A DNA stretch of 64,000 nucleotides from UBA1351 sp963677885 (GTDB lineage: Bacteria; Bacillota; Clostridia; Lachnospirales; Vallitaleaceae). Made by a program: the position numbers and the translations under genes. The stretch is taken from positions 744,001 through 808,000 of the forward strand of contig OY782500.1 in assembly GCA_963677885.1 (NCBI GenBank). The letters run 5' to 3'. This document shows, one piece after another, positions 31,389 to 41,006 of this stretch. Under the pieces are notes generated by a model. That model saw only the letters and a list, made by a program, of their open reading frames with translations, searched no databases and was not told the origin of the DNA. Positions within the stretch are counted from its first letter, which is position 1, and the number at the start of each line of letters is the position of its first letter.

Positions 31389-31853
31389 TTAAATCTCCAA
31401 TCTTCCTAAACTAAAGTTTGGCTGAATATCATCAGCAGTTAGCACCTCACATTTATCATAATGATCATGAATCATTTTATGATTGTTACGATTAGACCCC
31501 ATCAAGAGATCATGAAAAAGGACTTCCCTTTTTTTAAGCAGCTGGTCTAAAAAATAATTCATCCGCTTAAGTTTTCCATTATCTACAAGTTCCTTTTCAT
31601 TCAAAGAAGCTTTTAATACATCAGTATCGAGAAGCATTCTATTAACATGTAAATAATCGTCGACCATGTACATCCGAATGTAATCAAGACCAGTCTTTCC
31701 AATGGCATAAACCAAAGTTGCTACGTCCTTACTGTTTTCAGTTAAAAGCTGGTGTCCTACAAGGATATAATCACGTCCGATATAACCAGAGTTATAAAGG
31801 CTTAATTCAATGGCTTCAACTAAAAACGGTTTTTTGTGTAATATCTTGTCCAT
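31389..31853 (-). CDS. Hypothetical early phage protein (154 aa)
   Basis: 154 residues, helical, mixed charge, starting MDKILHKKPFLVEAIE. First gene of the late/leftward operon, next to the operator region at 31886-32018, so it is probably the first repressor-controlled gene. No family recognised. Confidence 0.55.
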   Translation of the reverse strand: MDKILHKKPFLVEAIELSLYNSGYIGRDYILVGHQLLTENSKDVATLVYAIGKTGLDYIRMYMVDDYLHVNRMLLDTDVLKASLNEKELVDNGKLKRMNYFLDQLLKKREVLFHDLLMGSNRNNHKMIHDHYDKCEVLTADDIQPNFSLGRLEI

Positions 31854-31885
31854 TTTTGCACCTCACACGCACATTTTTTAATTGT

Positions 31886-32018
31886 GTTCGATATGGTGAA
31901 CTGTTATAATTAAAAGTTAGAAGATATTTTAATCATTAGTTCAACATGTCGAACTGTTGAGTCTTATTATAGTTCAACATTTCGCACCTGTCAAGCACAT
32001 TTTTTCAATATGTCGAAC
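31886..32018. promoter_or_regulatory. Four-site operator region of prophage 2
   Basis: Sites of 16 bp: GTTCGATATGGTGAAC (31886-31901), GTTCAACATGTCGAAC (31939-31954), GTTCAACATTTCGCAC (31972-31987) and TTTCAATATGTCGAAC (32003-32018). The divergent genes on either side make this a classic repressor-operator switch, presumably bound by the XRE protein at 32031. Confidence 0.75.
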
Positions 32019-32030
32019 GAGGTACGAATA

Positions 32031-32363
32031 ATGGAAATTTACGAACGCATCAAATTAAAGATGAAAGAGAAAAAAATTTCTCAATCATCCCTGTCAAAAA
32101 CTTGTAATATAGCAAAATCCAGTATGTCTGGCTATATAAATGGCAAAAACATCCCAAGTCCAAATACTATTGGATTAATCGCAAAAGCACTTGACACAAC
32201 AACCGATTATTTAATTTATGGTAAAAATGACTTAGACGAAGATTTTGACAAAGACCTAAATATTATAATCGAAACTTACAAAAGATTAGACCTAAAGAAC
32301 AAAAAACATGCAGTGGAAGATATTAAATATCTTCTCAGGAAACAAAAAATCGAAAACATGTAA
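32031..32363 (+). CDS. XRE-family prophage repressor
   Basis: 110 residues from ATG 32031 (GAGGTACG upstream). HTH at about residues 17-38 (SQSSLSKTCNIAKSSMSGYING) and the typical GLIAKALDTTTDYLIYG helix; charged helical C-terminus. Its start lies next to four operators, fitting autoregulation. Divergent from the late operon. Confidence 0.85.
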   Translation: MEIYERIKLKMKEKKISQSSLSKTCNIAKSSMSGYINGKNIPSPNTIGLIAKALDTTTDYLIYGKNDLDEDFDKDLNIIIETYKRLDLKNKKHAVEDIKYLLRKQKIENM

Positions 32364-32382
32364 ACTTAGAGGAGAGTATAAC

Positions 32383-32808
32383 ATGGCTGCAGAAACACAG
32401 AAAAACTTTAGAAAACAAATGGATTCGCTTAAAAATCATCCTGGAATGAGATATCATGAACCATACCATGGAGGAATAAGAAAAGAAAAAATCACTAAAA
32501 TTAACATCAAGTACCTATTGATCATCATCGTAATAATCATGTTTTTTCTTAATCCAAACGAACGAGATTTAGCTAATCTATATTTTAATTCAGATTACGT
32601 ACAAGAACACAATAGATCTAGCATTTTTGGTCTATCCTACGAAAACATTTTAAAAGAAGTTTATTCACATTATCACAGAGAAAATTATTTTATAATCAGC
32701 GTTTACAGAAGTAAATCAGAATATAACGAATATCTTGTTGGACTATTAGGATTATTTATAGACCCACAACAAAGAAAAATACTAACGATTAAAAATGTAG
32801 CTAAATAA
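32383..32808 (+). CDS. Membrane protein cotranscribed with repressor (141 aa)
   Basis: 141 residues from ATG 32383. Basic cytoplasmic N-terminus, one transmembrane helix (about 46-60, IKYLLIIIVIIMFFLN) and an extracellular domain. Genes expressed with the repressor in lysogens are often immunity or superinfection exclusion proteins; that role is an inference. No family recognised. Confidence 0.55.
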   Translation: MAAETQKNFRKQMDSLKNHPGMRYHEPYHGGIRKEKITKINIKYLLIIIVIIMFFLNPNERDLANLYFNSDYVQEHNRSSIFGLSYENILKEVYSHYHRENYFIISVYRSKSEYNEYLVGLLGLFIDPQQRKILTIKNVAK

Positions 32809-32821
32809 TAATAAAAGAGGT

Positions 32822-32965
32822 TTATACCTCTTTTATTTTTCTCATGATTTCATTTAACATAGCAGAATAAAACTCCCTGTTTTCAATAGCTTCATCCAAC
32901 AAAAGCACATTCTGCAATAACCTTAATTGATAAGTTACCTGTTTTTTAACCTTAGTCTTAGACAT
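32822..32965 (-). CDS. Small basic protein (47 aa), RHH/Arc-like length
   Basis: 47 residues with strong RBS GAGGAGG. MSKTKVKKQVTYQLRLLQN then LLDEAIENREFYSAMLNEIM resembles a short ribbon-helix-helix. Convergent with the immunity operon, sharing a hairpin. It could be an excision factor since it is near attR. Confidence 0.5.
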   Translation of the reverse strand: MSKTKVKKQVTYQLRLLQNVLLLDEAIENREFYSAMLNEIMRKIKEV

Positions 32966-33115
32966 TATTTCTTTTCCTCCTCACAAAACATATAAATGCC
33001 AATAATTATAGTACCACAGCACTATATCACGGTCAATTTACGAATTATGTTCATATTTGGAGTCTTGTCATTATATTTTTAACTTATGCGTTAATACCGC
33101 ACATTTTCTTAAATG

Positions 33116-33171
33116 AGACTAAGGATCTTGTGGCCGGATTGGCTGTGAGGGTTCGAGTCCCTCCGACTGCA
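33116..33171 (+). pseudogene. Displaced host 3' half of tRNA-Leu with attR of prophage 2
   Basis: Starts with the 21-bp core (33116-33136), then variable-arm loop GGATT, T stem GAGGG/CCCTC and acceptor 3' strand CGACTGCA. It has no 5' half, so it is inactive here. Confidence 0.9.
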
Positions 33172-33172
33172 C

Positions 33173-33202
33173 GAAGACGATACTTACGTATCGTCTTTTT
33201 TC
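33173..33202 (+). terminator. Original tRNA-Leu terminator
   Basis: AAGACGATAC and GTATCGTCTT around TTAC, followed by a T-run. It is directly behind the displaced tRNA half, showing the pre-integration gene end. Confidence 0.8.
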
Positions 33203-33261
33203 TTACCCTTTTCCCCATATCCATCACCCACACCCAAACACTGCGTCTTCCAATCACTAGC

Positions 33262-33403
33262 CGAAAAGGGTGGCATAGTAGGTGCAATGGGAACTCAGGT
33301 CCTGACAGAGAATGGGTACATATTTCTGAAGTTCACTTTAGTAATATGTGCCCATTCTCTGTTAGGAGATGTACTCCCAAAACCTACTATGCCACCCTTT
33401 TCG
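33262..33403. repeat. 142-bp nested inverted-repeat element
   Basis: Outer arms of 22 bp are perfect (33262-33283, CGAAAAGGGTGGCATAG..., and 33382-33403). Inner arms 33302-33324 and 33343-33365 match with two differences (CAGAGAATGGGTACATATT core). It would fold into one long hairpin. No target duplication seen. MITE-like element or structured RNA. Confidence 0.8.
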
Positions 33404-33432
33404 TTTATATAGTGATTGCAAGTTCCAAAGTC

Positions 33433-34881
33433 TTAGTTAACAAATTCTCCAATAACCCGAATCAGCAAATCATTCAATTGCTCCACCTGATATTGTCCAA
33501 TGGTCGGTTCAATATGATCACCGCCGATTCCGGAATGGTCTGTTAGGAAAATATATGTTCCATTGGTTTTTGTCTCCATAAATCTCAAGAGAAACTCAGT
33601 TTCTTTATCAATGCCGGAGGAAGCAATCGGTATGATTCTGATTCCTGATTCAACTGCAGCAGTAGTTACTTTATGAAGACGGTCAATATTATCGTAAGTG
33701 TGATGCGGAGGTGCATCTAAGACTAGGAATAATAGTTTTGCCCCTGCATCATCAGACCATTGGTGGGAATAGATTGCATCTTCAAGGGCTAATACGACAG
33801 CCTCTTCAAAATCTCCACCACCATTGGCACTTTGATTTTCTATTTGTTTGACCACGTCATCAAGATTGCCGGTAAAGTAAAAGGATCGAACCACATACTC
33901 GTCACCAATATCTCTGTAGAAGTTGGCACTTAGGCGAATATTCAGATTGTTTACATTTCTGCGTTCGACTTCCTGGATGACATACTGCAGCTCTGATTTT
34001 AGGTATTCAAGCTCGTCGCTCATGGAACCGGTTGTATCTATCATCAACATAAGTTCAAGGTCTTCTACAGGCTTATATAGGGCTTCTTGAAGGGTTATTT
34101 TATTAACTCCCTGCTGTCTGGCTAATTGGAAACTGTATGTCAGACCGTCATAACTGACTTCAGCCTGGGTAATAGATCCTTGATTAAATAAATTCAGGTA
34201 TGGGTAAAGGGCTACATAACCTCTATTATTTGTTTTACCCTGATAGATAATATTGTCCTGATCATTCATGAGGGATATTCTTGCCCCAATTAATGGCTGG
34301 TCATTGGAGTTGACGACTTCGAATTCAAACCGTTCCCAATTAACAAAATCCCAGTGTTCTTTCATTCGGTACCAGTTATTATTGGAAAGTATATCCATAA
34401 AAAAATCAAAATGCTCGTTATCATTCCACTCACCTGCTGTTAGTTGGCCTGCTTGTGGTTTGTATGTTTCTTTTTCCGGTTCTAGGATAATCAAGTCTCT
34501 GCCTTCATCAATAGTTGTGTAGGCAGATTCACCTTCCTCAACAAGTCCATCTGACCTGTCATCTCCTACAGTTACTGACACTTCAGACTCACCGCTAATA
34601 TGTATACTAACACTTTCAGATGCTGTTCCATCACTTGAAGCACTTGCTTTAGATGATAGCCCGTCTGATTCGCCAGCACCGGAAACACCATAGTCTGTAT
34701 CATAGGAAACATCAGAACTTGATTCTCTTGACTCCTCAGTGGTTGCCTCATAGGAAACCTCAGATTCCTTAACGTCTGTTGAGACCATATCCTTATTCCT
34801 GTCAGTGGCAGTTTCCTTGGAACCGCACCCGGCCATGGTCATAACCATAATCACGATAACTATCCATATTATTTTCTTCAT
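33433..34881 (-). CDS. VWA-domain lipoprotein
   Basis: 482 residues. Lipobox MAGC (about Cys19), low-complexity Ser/Glu/Asp linker to about 145, a beta-sandwich-like part near 185-260 (EFEVVNSNDQPLIGARISL), then a von Willebrand A domain from about 275 with MIDAS DTTGSMSDE. Surface adhesion or stress-sensing role is typical; no partner is adjacent. The N-terminal linker is unusually rich in Ser and Glu. Confidence 0.8.
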   Translation of the reverse strand: MKKIIWIVIVIMVMTMAGCGSKETATDRNKDMVSTDVKESEVSYEATTEESRESSSDVSYDTDYGVSGAGESDGLSSKASASSDGTASESVSIHISGESEVSVTVGDDRSDGLVEEGESAYTTIDEGRDLIILEPEKETYKPQAGQLTAGEWNDNEHFDFFMDILSNNNWYRMKEHWDFVNWERFEFEVVNSNDQPLIGARISLMNDQDNIIYQGKTNNRGYVALYPYLNLFNQGSITQAEVSYDGLTYSFQLARQQGVNKITLQEALYKPVEDLELMLMIDTTGSMSDELEYLKSELQYVIQEVERRNVNNLNIRLSANFYRDIGDEYVVRSFYFTGNLDDVVKQIENQSANGGGDFEEAVVLALEDAIYSHQWSDDAGAKLLFLVLDAPPHHTYDNIDRLHKVTTAAVESGIRIIPIASSGIDKETEFLLRFMETKTNGTYIFLTDHSGIGGDHIEPTIGQYQVEQLNDLLIRVIGEFVN

Positions 34882-35092
34882 TGTGTACCTCCTTCTTCAT
34901 TGCTTTACACTTTTTATAACATTAAGACGATAGAAGAATAGAAAAGGTTCCACAAATCAGATGATGACTTTAATTTGTTACATCGCTAAACTTTAAAATC
35001 TTTTAACCACATATGAACAGTTAGTTAATAATCACTAACTATATATATTCATGTAAGATTTTCGTGTATAATAGACCTAAGGATGTGATAAT

Positions 35093-36922
35093 ATGTTTCC
35101 ATTAAAGACATTGGGACAAAAAGAAGATCCCTATAACCAGCAGATTCTACAGCGTATAGAGACGGGTTTTAATAAGGTATTACCTTATGCAGCCGTTACC
35201 GCCTTTGTTTCATCAGTGGTTATCTACTTCACCGATATTCCACTGGCTTTTATGATTGTCGACTTTTTGGTTGCCTTAATATTCATGTTGTTAACTGCCT
35301 TCAGTCAAAAAATCGATATACGTGCAAAAATCATTATTATGATTGCTGCCGCCTGCTTCATCGGAGTTTTTTCCTTTCTTGATGGAGCCTTAAACAGTGC
35401 CTTTATTACCTTGATATTATTGGCAAATATTGTAACAGTCATGTTTTTAGACCATAGATCAAGCACTATTTTTTCTTTTGGCTCCGCTTTTGTTTTTGGC
35501 GGCTTAATAATTGTGTCTAGAATCATTGATATAGGTGCAATATCACAGGTAAAACTGGCCTATTTTATCGTTCATTATGTAGTCTTTATACTTTACCTGA
35601 TTATTCTTCACGTATCCGTTTATTCCATCAGAAGTTATTTAACAGATAATCTTCATGAATTGGAAGAGAGTATGGTTCAGGCTAATAAACTGGCCTATTA
35701 CGACCAATTAACAGGCCTCCCTAATGCCTATAAATTCAAAAAGGACCTCCAGGAAATCATTGGACATCATGGTTTTCTTCTCATGTTCAACCTTAAAAAC
35801 TTAAGTACCATAAATTCTATCTATGGCGAAAATACCGGCGACCAGGTCCTTAAGGTCATGGTCAAAACCATCCTTTCTCTGACACCAGAAAAAAGATATA
35901 TGGCTCGTATAAACGGTAATGAATTTGTCTATTGGATTAATGAGGAAAAAGAGGAGATTCTGCTATCAGAATTAAACTTACTAACCTCAAAATTCTACAC
36001 TACATTTCATGTTCCTAAAATGAACAAGAAGCTTGAGTTTACCATTTCCTATACTGATTTGAATAATAGGTCCATGTCACTGGCAGAATGTTATCATCAG
36101 GGGATTATAGCCTTGAGTTTTGCTAAACGGAATAATTTATCCAGAGTTATTAAATATAATGATGAAATAAACAGTCAGATCATCTTCGAAGAAAATATCA
36201 AAGATAATCTGGAGTCTGCTATGAGACGTAAAGAAATCACCCTCCATTACCAGCCAAAAGTGGATACTGCTTTCGATAGAATTGTTGGAGTAGAAGCTCT
36301 TGCAAGATGGAATTCACCCATAATGGGGAATATTTCTCCTGCTCATTTTATCAAGGTTATTGATCAGGCAAACATGTCTGTTATTTTTGGAGAATATATT
36401 ATTGACTGTGCCCTTTTTGACTATCCCAACATCTGCAAAAAATATGGAGACAATATATCACTCTCCATCAATATTTCCCCAAAGCATTTGGTTGACCAGA
36501 ATTTTGTTGATTATCTATTGAGGCGCATCCGCCATCATCAGGTCCCCTACAGCCATGTTGTCCTTGAAATCACCGAAGATATTATGATTCAGGATATTGA
36601 GTTAGTCCGTGATATCTTCCACACCTTGCGAAATAGAGGGATTGAAATTTCCCTTGACGACTTTGGTTCCGGCTACTCATCCCTGAATTATCTTACCACC
36701 TTGGAACTTAGTGAGCTCAAAATAGACAAATCCTTTATTGATCAGATTGACGGCAACTATCGAATATCCATTATGTTGGAAAATATTATCAACCTATCTA
36801 ACCAATACGGCCTAAGAGTTGTATCTGAAGGAGTTGAAACTGCTGAACAAAAAGAAAAGCTTGTACAACTCGGATGCCGAATTATACAAGGCTATTATTA
36901 TTACAAACCTGAAGCTTTATAG
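35093..36922 (+). CDS. Membrane GGDEF (degenerate)/EAL c-di-GMP phosphodiesterase
   Basis: 609 residues. N-terminal six or so transmembrane helices (about 20-190), then a GGDEF domain (about 200-340) whose signature reads NGNEF, so cyclase activity is unlikely, then an EAL domain (about 365-605). The latter keeps EALARW, SINISPKH, LEITED, DDFGSGYSS, LKIDKSF, VSEGVET and QGYYYYKPE, the full catalytic set. It should hydrolyse c-di-GMP in response to a membrane signal. TATAAT at 35067-35072 precedes it. Confidence 0.88.
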   Translation: MFPLKTLGQKEDPYNQQILQRIETGFNKVLPYAAVTAFVSSVVIYFTDIPLAFMIVDFLVALIFMLLTAFSQKIDIRAKIIIMIAAACFIGVFSFLDGALNSAFITLILLANIVTVMFLDHRSSTIFSFGSAFVFGGLIIVSRIIDIGAISQVKLAYFIVHYVVFILYLIILHVSVYSIRSYLTDNLHELEESMVQANKLAYYDQLTGLPNAYKFKKDLQEIIGHHGFLLMFNLKNLSTINSIYGENTGDQVLKVMVKTILSLTPEKRYMARINGNEFVYWINEEKEEILLSELNLLTSKFYTTFHVPKMNKKLEFTISYTDLNNRSMSLAECYHQGIIALSFAKRNNLSRVIKYNDEINSQIIFEENIKDNLESAMRRKEITLHYQPKVDTAFDRIVGVEALARWNSPIMGNISPAHFIKVIDQANMSVIFGEYIIDCALFDYPNICKKYGDNISLSINISPKHLVDQNFVDYLLRRIRHHQVPYSHVVLEITEDIMIQDIELVRDIFHTLRNRGIEISLDDFGSGYSSLNYLTTLELSELKIDKSFIDQIDGNYRISIMLENIINLSNQYGLRVVSEGVETAEQKEKLVQLGCRIIQGYYYYKPEAL

Positions 36923-36929
36923 TTTTAGA

Positions 36930-37388
36930 TCACTCGTGTTCCAGGTCATCTTGAGTTATGGTTAAATAATCAATCATCTGATTCATCCGAATCCTGTACT
37001 CTAAATAGTTGTCCAAAGTTGACAGTGTCTCATTTTTAACTTCTGACTGAACCGGTATATAAACACCACTCAAGAAGATTCCCTGATCAGGTAATCCAAA
37101 AGTATCTATACCATTGTGTTTATCTTCATCAGGAACATTCATGTAAGAATCCGAAGTCTGATTCAGCATACCTGCTACATCGATAACACCAACAGCATTA
37201 AACCACGACCACCCTTCTTCCTCCATGACACGACTCACTCCAGCCCCTTCCTGGCTCGATTCAGAATCATGAGCATAAACTTCCTGGTGTAATTGTATCA
37301 AACTCATACCTGATTGCTGAAATAAAACAAGACTGACCACAGTCAGAATCAAAGCGGCAGTCAATGTAAACGACAATATAACTTTCAT
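36930..37388 (-). CDS. Hypothetical exported or anchored protein (152 aa)
   Basis: 152 residues. Signal anchor (about 3-24), then an acidic soluble region ending in helices (LDNYLEYRIRMNQMIDYLTI). Convergent with the GGDEF/EAL gene, 8 bp apart. No family recognised. Confidence 0.55.
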   Translation of the reverse strand: MKVILSFTLTAALILTVVSLVLFQQSGMSLIQLHQEVYAHDSESSQEGAGVSRVMEEEGWSWFNAVGVIDVAGMLNQTSDSYMNVPDEDKHNGIDTFGLPDQGIFLSGVYIPVQSEVKNETLSTLDNYLEYRIRMNQMIDYLTITQDDLEHE

Positions 37389-37483
37389 ACCTCTCTCCCT
37401 TATTATTAAATTTTTCCCTCAAAAAAAGTATAGCATAGGTATTTAAGACTATCAATATATTTGTATAAAAATCTATTCACTAA

Positions 37484-37530
37484 AAGGCAGCCCTTCAACG
37501 ACCATTTTGGTCTTTGACCGACTGCCTTAA
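37484..37530 (-). terminator. Terminator of the 5'-nucleotidase gene
   Basis: AAGGCAG and CTGCCTT arms enclose GACCATTTTGGTC-type inner pairing about 60 bp after the stop codon. Confidence 0.6.
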
Positions 37531-37589
37531 TTTTATCATTTAAACGACTGGAATTGTGCTAGACCTATCACCAAGGCTTCATATGTCGC

Positions 37590-40500
37590 TTATGCCGCTG
37601 GCACAAGAATCTCTTCCAATGAACTTGAGGATTCTGATATATCTTTAATGCGGCCAGTTACTGCGCCAGCATCAGTTCCATTGGCGTTAATATAGTCAAT
37701 CAACACTTCATCCACTGCTCCGAACTCAGCAACAACTTTCTTACCAACCAACATGGAATATCCATCTCCACCCGCAACTAAGTAATCATTGGTTGCCAGT
37801 GTATAAGTAGCTGCTTCATCAATCGCAACTCCATCAACCATAATGCTAACAACACGGCTGCCAGCTGCAAGACTGGAATCAAATTCCACCATCATACCAC
37901 CAATATGTGGGAAAGCACCCTTGGCATCTGGATAGATGTCTATTCCATTTTCAATGGCTGCTATCATTTCTGCTCCGGTAAGCTCAATAACCCGTACGGT
38001 ATTTCCATAAGGAAGTACAGTCAAGACCTCGCCTTTAGTAATGTCACCTACGTCGATAGATGCGCGGATTCCACCACCATTTTGAAGAGCAAAATCAGCT
38101 CCTGAAACATCCAATAAGGCTGCAGTGATGAGGTTACCAAGATTAGTTTCTCCTGTACGAACCTCTCCTCTTACACCTATAAGTTCAACATCAGTTGAAG
38201 CAACAACTTCTTCTTCTATGACGGCATTTTCAGCCTTGATTTCTTCAACTAAAGCAAGTACAGCAGCATCTTCAGCTATATCAGCTGACTGTGCTTTTGT
38301 AAACAATTTAGCTCCAACACTGAGTAGTTCATTATCCTTCAAGGACATTTCAACAACACCGACGTTGGCAGTTTTTGAACCTGTAGAAACAATGAGTGTA
38401 CCATTAACCAATTCGCCGTTTGGATAGGTTGAATGACTGTGTCCATCGATAATTAAGTCAATACCGCTAACTGTATTTGCCAAGGTTGTCGATGTGTTGG
38501 CTGTTCCTTCATCACCAAGGTGAACAAGGGCAACAACAACGTCAGCCATAGGAGTAAGCGTTGTAACCATTTCCTCAGCAACTGTTGCTGGGTCTTCAAA
38601 TGTTAAGCCTACTGAGTTGTCAGGATGGCTTAAGAATACTGTATCTGGAGTTAGAAGTCCAAAGAAGGCGACTTTTATTCCGTCAACTTCTTTTATAACG
38701 TATGGAGTCAAGAAATAGTCATCACCCATTTTAACATTTGCAGCTAAAATTGGAAAATCTGCTGCAGCTGCATTGGCAAGCAATGGGGCTTGTCCATAAT
38801 CAAACTCATGATTACCTGTTGACATAACGTCATAACCTAAAGCATTCATGACTTTAATAGCATTAGCTCCTTCTGATAGGGTTACAAGATTAGCACCTTG
38901 TGTTGCATCACCTGCATCAACAACTAATGTTGCATCACTTGCAGCTCGATACATATCAAATACAGTTTTCATCTTGGCTGCACCCATACCATCATAAGCG
39001 CCTTCAATGAAGAATCCATGCATATCATTGGTATGAAGAATGGTTAATGTCTTATACTCTGATGAGAATAGACCATCTTTGATCAAATCATAAATATTAA
39101 TAGATTCAACATTAGGAGTACGTCCGTCTTCACTGGTTGGAATGGTCAAGCTACCATCTTTCACCATTTGAAGGGCTTCATCTTTAAGTTCATGTTCAAA
39201 CTCATTTCCAATAATCTTCCAGTTATTGTCAACAGATGGACTTGCTATACCTTCTTTTTCTTCATCGATGTATTTGATGATCAAATCACGGATACGGCCT
39301 GCATCCTGCATTTCTTCATAGGAATCGTAGTACTTGTCATCTTCAGTAACAAGTTCAAGTCCCAGAAGCGTACCAAAACGGTAGTTGTTAACAGCAAGTT
39401 TATAGGTCATGGCATCATCAATTTCACTGCCCTTAAGCATGAGATTTGTAATTCTTTCTCCAGCTGGTTGACTGATATCGATATCGTAGGTTACCCCAGC
39501 AAACATATCGTAGTTGTAACCACGTATATTCTCGTTGAAACTTACGGTTATATCGCCAGGTACATATGTATTGAAGTAGCTTGCTGACCACTCCATATAA
39601 GCCTTAAGATTGGCTCCTGTAATATTAACACCCATAAGTGTGTTTGGATACTTGTAAATATTGGCAACATCTTTTTTCTTGAAGTCACCGGCAACCAGAT
39701 TCATATCATTCTTAAAGGTTGCAGCTGAACTGATTTCAGCACCTGTATAGAACAATTGAACCTCATTGATTAAGTCGATGAGTGCGGTGTCTTCTACTTG
39801 AGATGTAGGCATAGTGGTTACACTTGCTGCACCAGTTAAATAGTCAACACCTGTAATATAGTCAGCTGCAACTGTTCCAACAACAGTATTGGCATCTTCA
39901 ATAGATGTGTCATGTACATATTTGAATGCATCCAGCATCTCTTGATCTGCTTCTACTCCTGAAGTCTCAATGTTTGAAGTCATAACGCTGGTAACCTGAC
40001 CGGATTTTACAGTAATCTCCGCCTTGGAAACTGCCCAACCATAAGCACCTGGTTCAGCAAGTTTAACACCATTGACTTCCGCTTCACTAACTTTTGAGTG
40101 AGCATGTCCCATAAAGATAACATCAAACTCAGGGCAAGCCTCAGCAACTGCTGCTGCGCCATCATATCCATGTTCTCCATCTTGGCCTAAGTGGAAGGCA
40201 CCAACAAGAACGTCGTATTTTCCTTCAAGGGCTGCAACAGCTTTTTCGGCTTCTTCTACAGTACCTGTAAAGTACAAACCATCAAAGTGTTCTGGAGCAG
40301 CTGCTTCCCATGTATCTACATGTGGTGGCAACAAACCAACGATTGCTATACGGACGCCATCTTTTTCAATGATAGTATAAGGTTCAACAAAGTAATCGTC
40401 ATCTGCTGTATTTCTAATATTTGCAGCAAGCACTGAACCTTCAAAAGTAGCTATGTTGTTTTCAAGAAAATCTTTCTCGAAGTTAAATTCATGATTACCA

Positions 40501-41006
40501 ATTGTCCATGTATCATAACCCAAAAGATTAAGGGCCTTGATCATTGGATGAACTGCATCATTATTAAATAATTCAGCACTGTTGTCCTGAACAGTGTCAC
40601 CAAGGTCCATTAGTACAACATTATCACTGGCAGCTTTTTCAGCTTTGATAATGGTTGCGACCTTGGCAAGACCTGCATCTGCATCTGCGTCATCTATTGC
40701 ATAATCATATGGATAAATCCGCCCGTGCAAATCTGAAGTCGCAAGTACCGTAATTGTTTTTTCTCCCATAGAAGCTAATTCTGCCTCACTCGGAATGCGA
40801 ATCTTATCACCTGCATAAATCAGATGGGGATTATCCATCTCATTATATTCTGCTACATCCTCCCAGTCCAATCCATAAGACTGAGCAATTCTCCACAATA
40901 CATCCCCTGCCTTAACAGTATATACGTCTTCTGCTGATACACTGAGTGGCATGATCATGGTAACTAACATGACCAAAGTTAATAAAATGCTTAACCGTTT
41001 CTTCAA
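37590..41006 (-). CDS. LysM surface protein with two 5'-nucleotidase/metallophosphatase modules
   Basis: 1138 residues. Signal peptide, LysM wall-binding motif (about 28-75, YTVKAGDVLWRIAQSYGL), then two complete calcineurin-like plus 5'-nucleotidase C modules. Module 1 metal motifs: TSDLHGR, LGDT, GNHEF. Module 2: LHTNDMHG, DAGD, GNHEF. Such fused proteins (2',3'-cyclic-nucleotide phosphodiesterase plus 5'-nucleotidase, CpdB/UshA/YfkN-like) scavenge nucleotides at the cell surface. TTG 41006 is chosen because AAGGAGG precedes it; an upstream ATG would put that site inside the gene. Confidence 0.88.
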   Translation of the reverse strand: MKKRLSILLTLVMLVTMIMPLSVSAEDVYTVKAGDVLWRIAQSYGLDWEDVAEYNEMDNPHLIYAGDKIRIPSEAELASMGEKTITVLATSDLHGRIYPYDYAIDDADADAGLAKVATIIKAEKAASDNVVLMDLGDTVQDNSAELFNNDAVHPMIKALNLLGYDTWTIGNHEFNFEKDFLENNIATFEGSVLAANIRNTADDDYFVEPYTIIEKDGVRIAIVGLLPPHVDTWEAAAPEHFDGLYFTGTVEEAEKAVAALEGKYDVLVGAFHLGQDGEHGYDGAAAVAEACPEFDVIFMGHAHSKVSEAEVNGVKLAEPGAYGWAVSKAEITVKSGQVTSVMTSNIETSGVEADQEMLDAFKYVHDTSIEDANTVVGTVAADYITGVDYLTGAASVTTMPTSQVEDTALIDLINEVQLFYTGAEISSAATFKNDMNLVAGDFKKKDVANIYKYPNTLMGVNITGANLKAYMEWSASYFNTYVPGDITVSFNENIRGYNYDMFAGVTYDIDISQPAGERITNLMLKGSEIDDAMTYKLAVNNYRFGTLLGLELVTEDDKYYDSYEEMQDAGRIRDLIIKYIDEEKEGIASPSVDNNWKIIGNEFEHELKDEALQMVKDGSLTIPTSEDGRTPNVESINIYDLIKDGLFSSEYKTLTILHTNDMHGFFIEGAYDGMGAAKMKTVFDMYRAASDATLVVDAGDATQGANLVTLSEGANAIKVMNALGYDVMSTGNHEFDYGQAPLLANAAAADFPILAANVKMGDDYFLTPYVIKEVDGIKVAFFGLLTPDTVFLSHPDNSVGLTFEDPATVAEEMVTTLTPMADVVVALVHLGDEGTANTSTTLANTVSGIDLIIDGHSHSTYPNGELVNGTLIVSTGSKTANVGVVEMSLKDNELLSVGAKLFTKAQSADIAEDAAVLALVEEIKAENAVIEEEVVASTDVELIGVRGEVRTGETNLGNLITAALLDVSGADFALQNGGGIRASIDVGDITKGEVLTVLPYGNTVRVIELTGAEMIAAIENGIDIYPDAKGAFPHIGGMMVEFDSSLAAGSRVVSIMVDGVAIDEAATYTLATNDYLVAGGDGYSMLVGKKVVAEFGAVDEVLIDYINANGTDAGAVTGRIKDISESSSSLEEILVPAA

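Larger units (their letters stand above)
20166..33136. mobile_element. Prophage 2: inovirus-like element with Rep_trans-like initiator
   Basis: About 13-kb element between 21-bp direct repeats (20166-20186 and 33116-33136) in the tRNA-Leu gene. Minus-strand late operon: ssDNA-binding candidate, TraX-like enzyme, pIII-like protein, large membrane protein, signal-peptide coat protein, three tiny membrane proteins, Zot ATPase, RHH regulator, origin region, initiator, integrase, repressor, and a nuclease/methyltransferase cargo near attL. No tail or terminase genes. A second repressor region with four operators is at the right end. Confidence 0.85.

Noticed and set aside
33084..33546. ORFs across the tRNA-Leu fragment and inverted-repeat element
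   Set aside because: Frames are forced by repeats and tRNA sequence; no RBS or domain.
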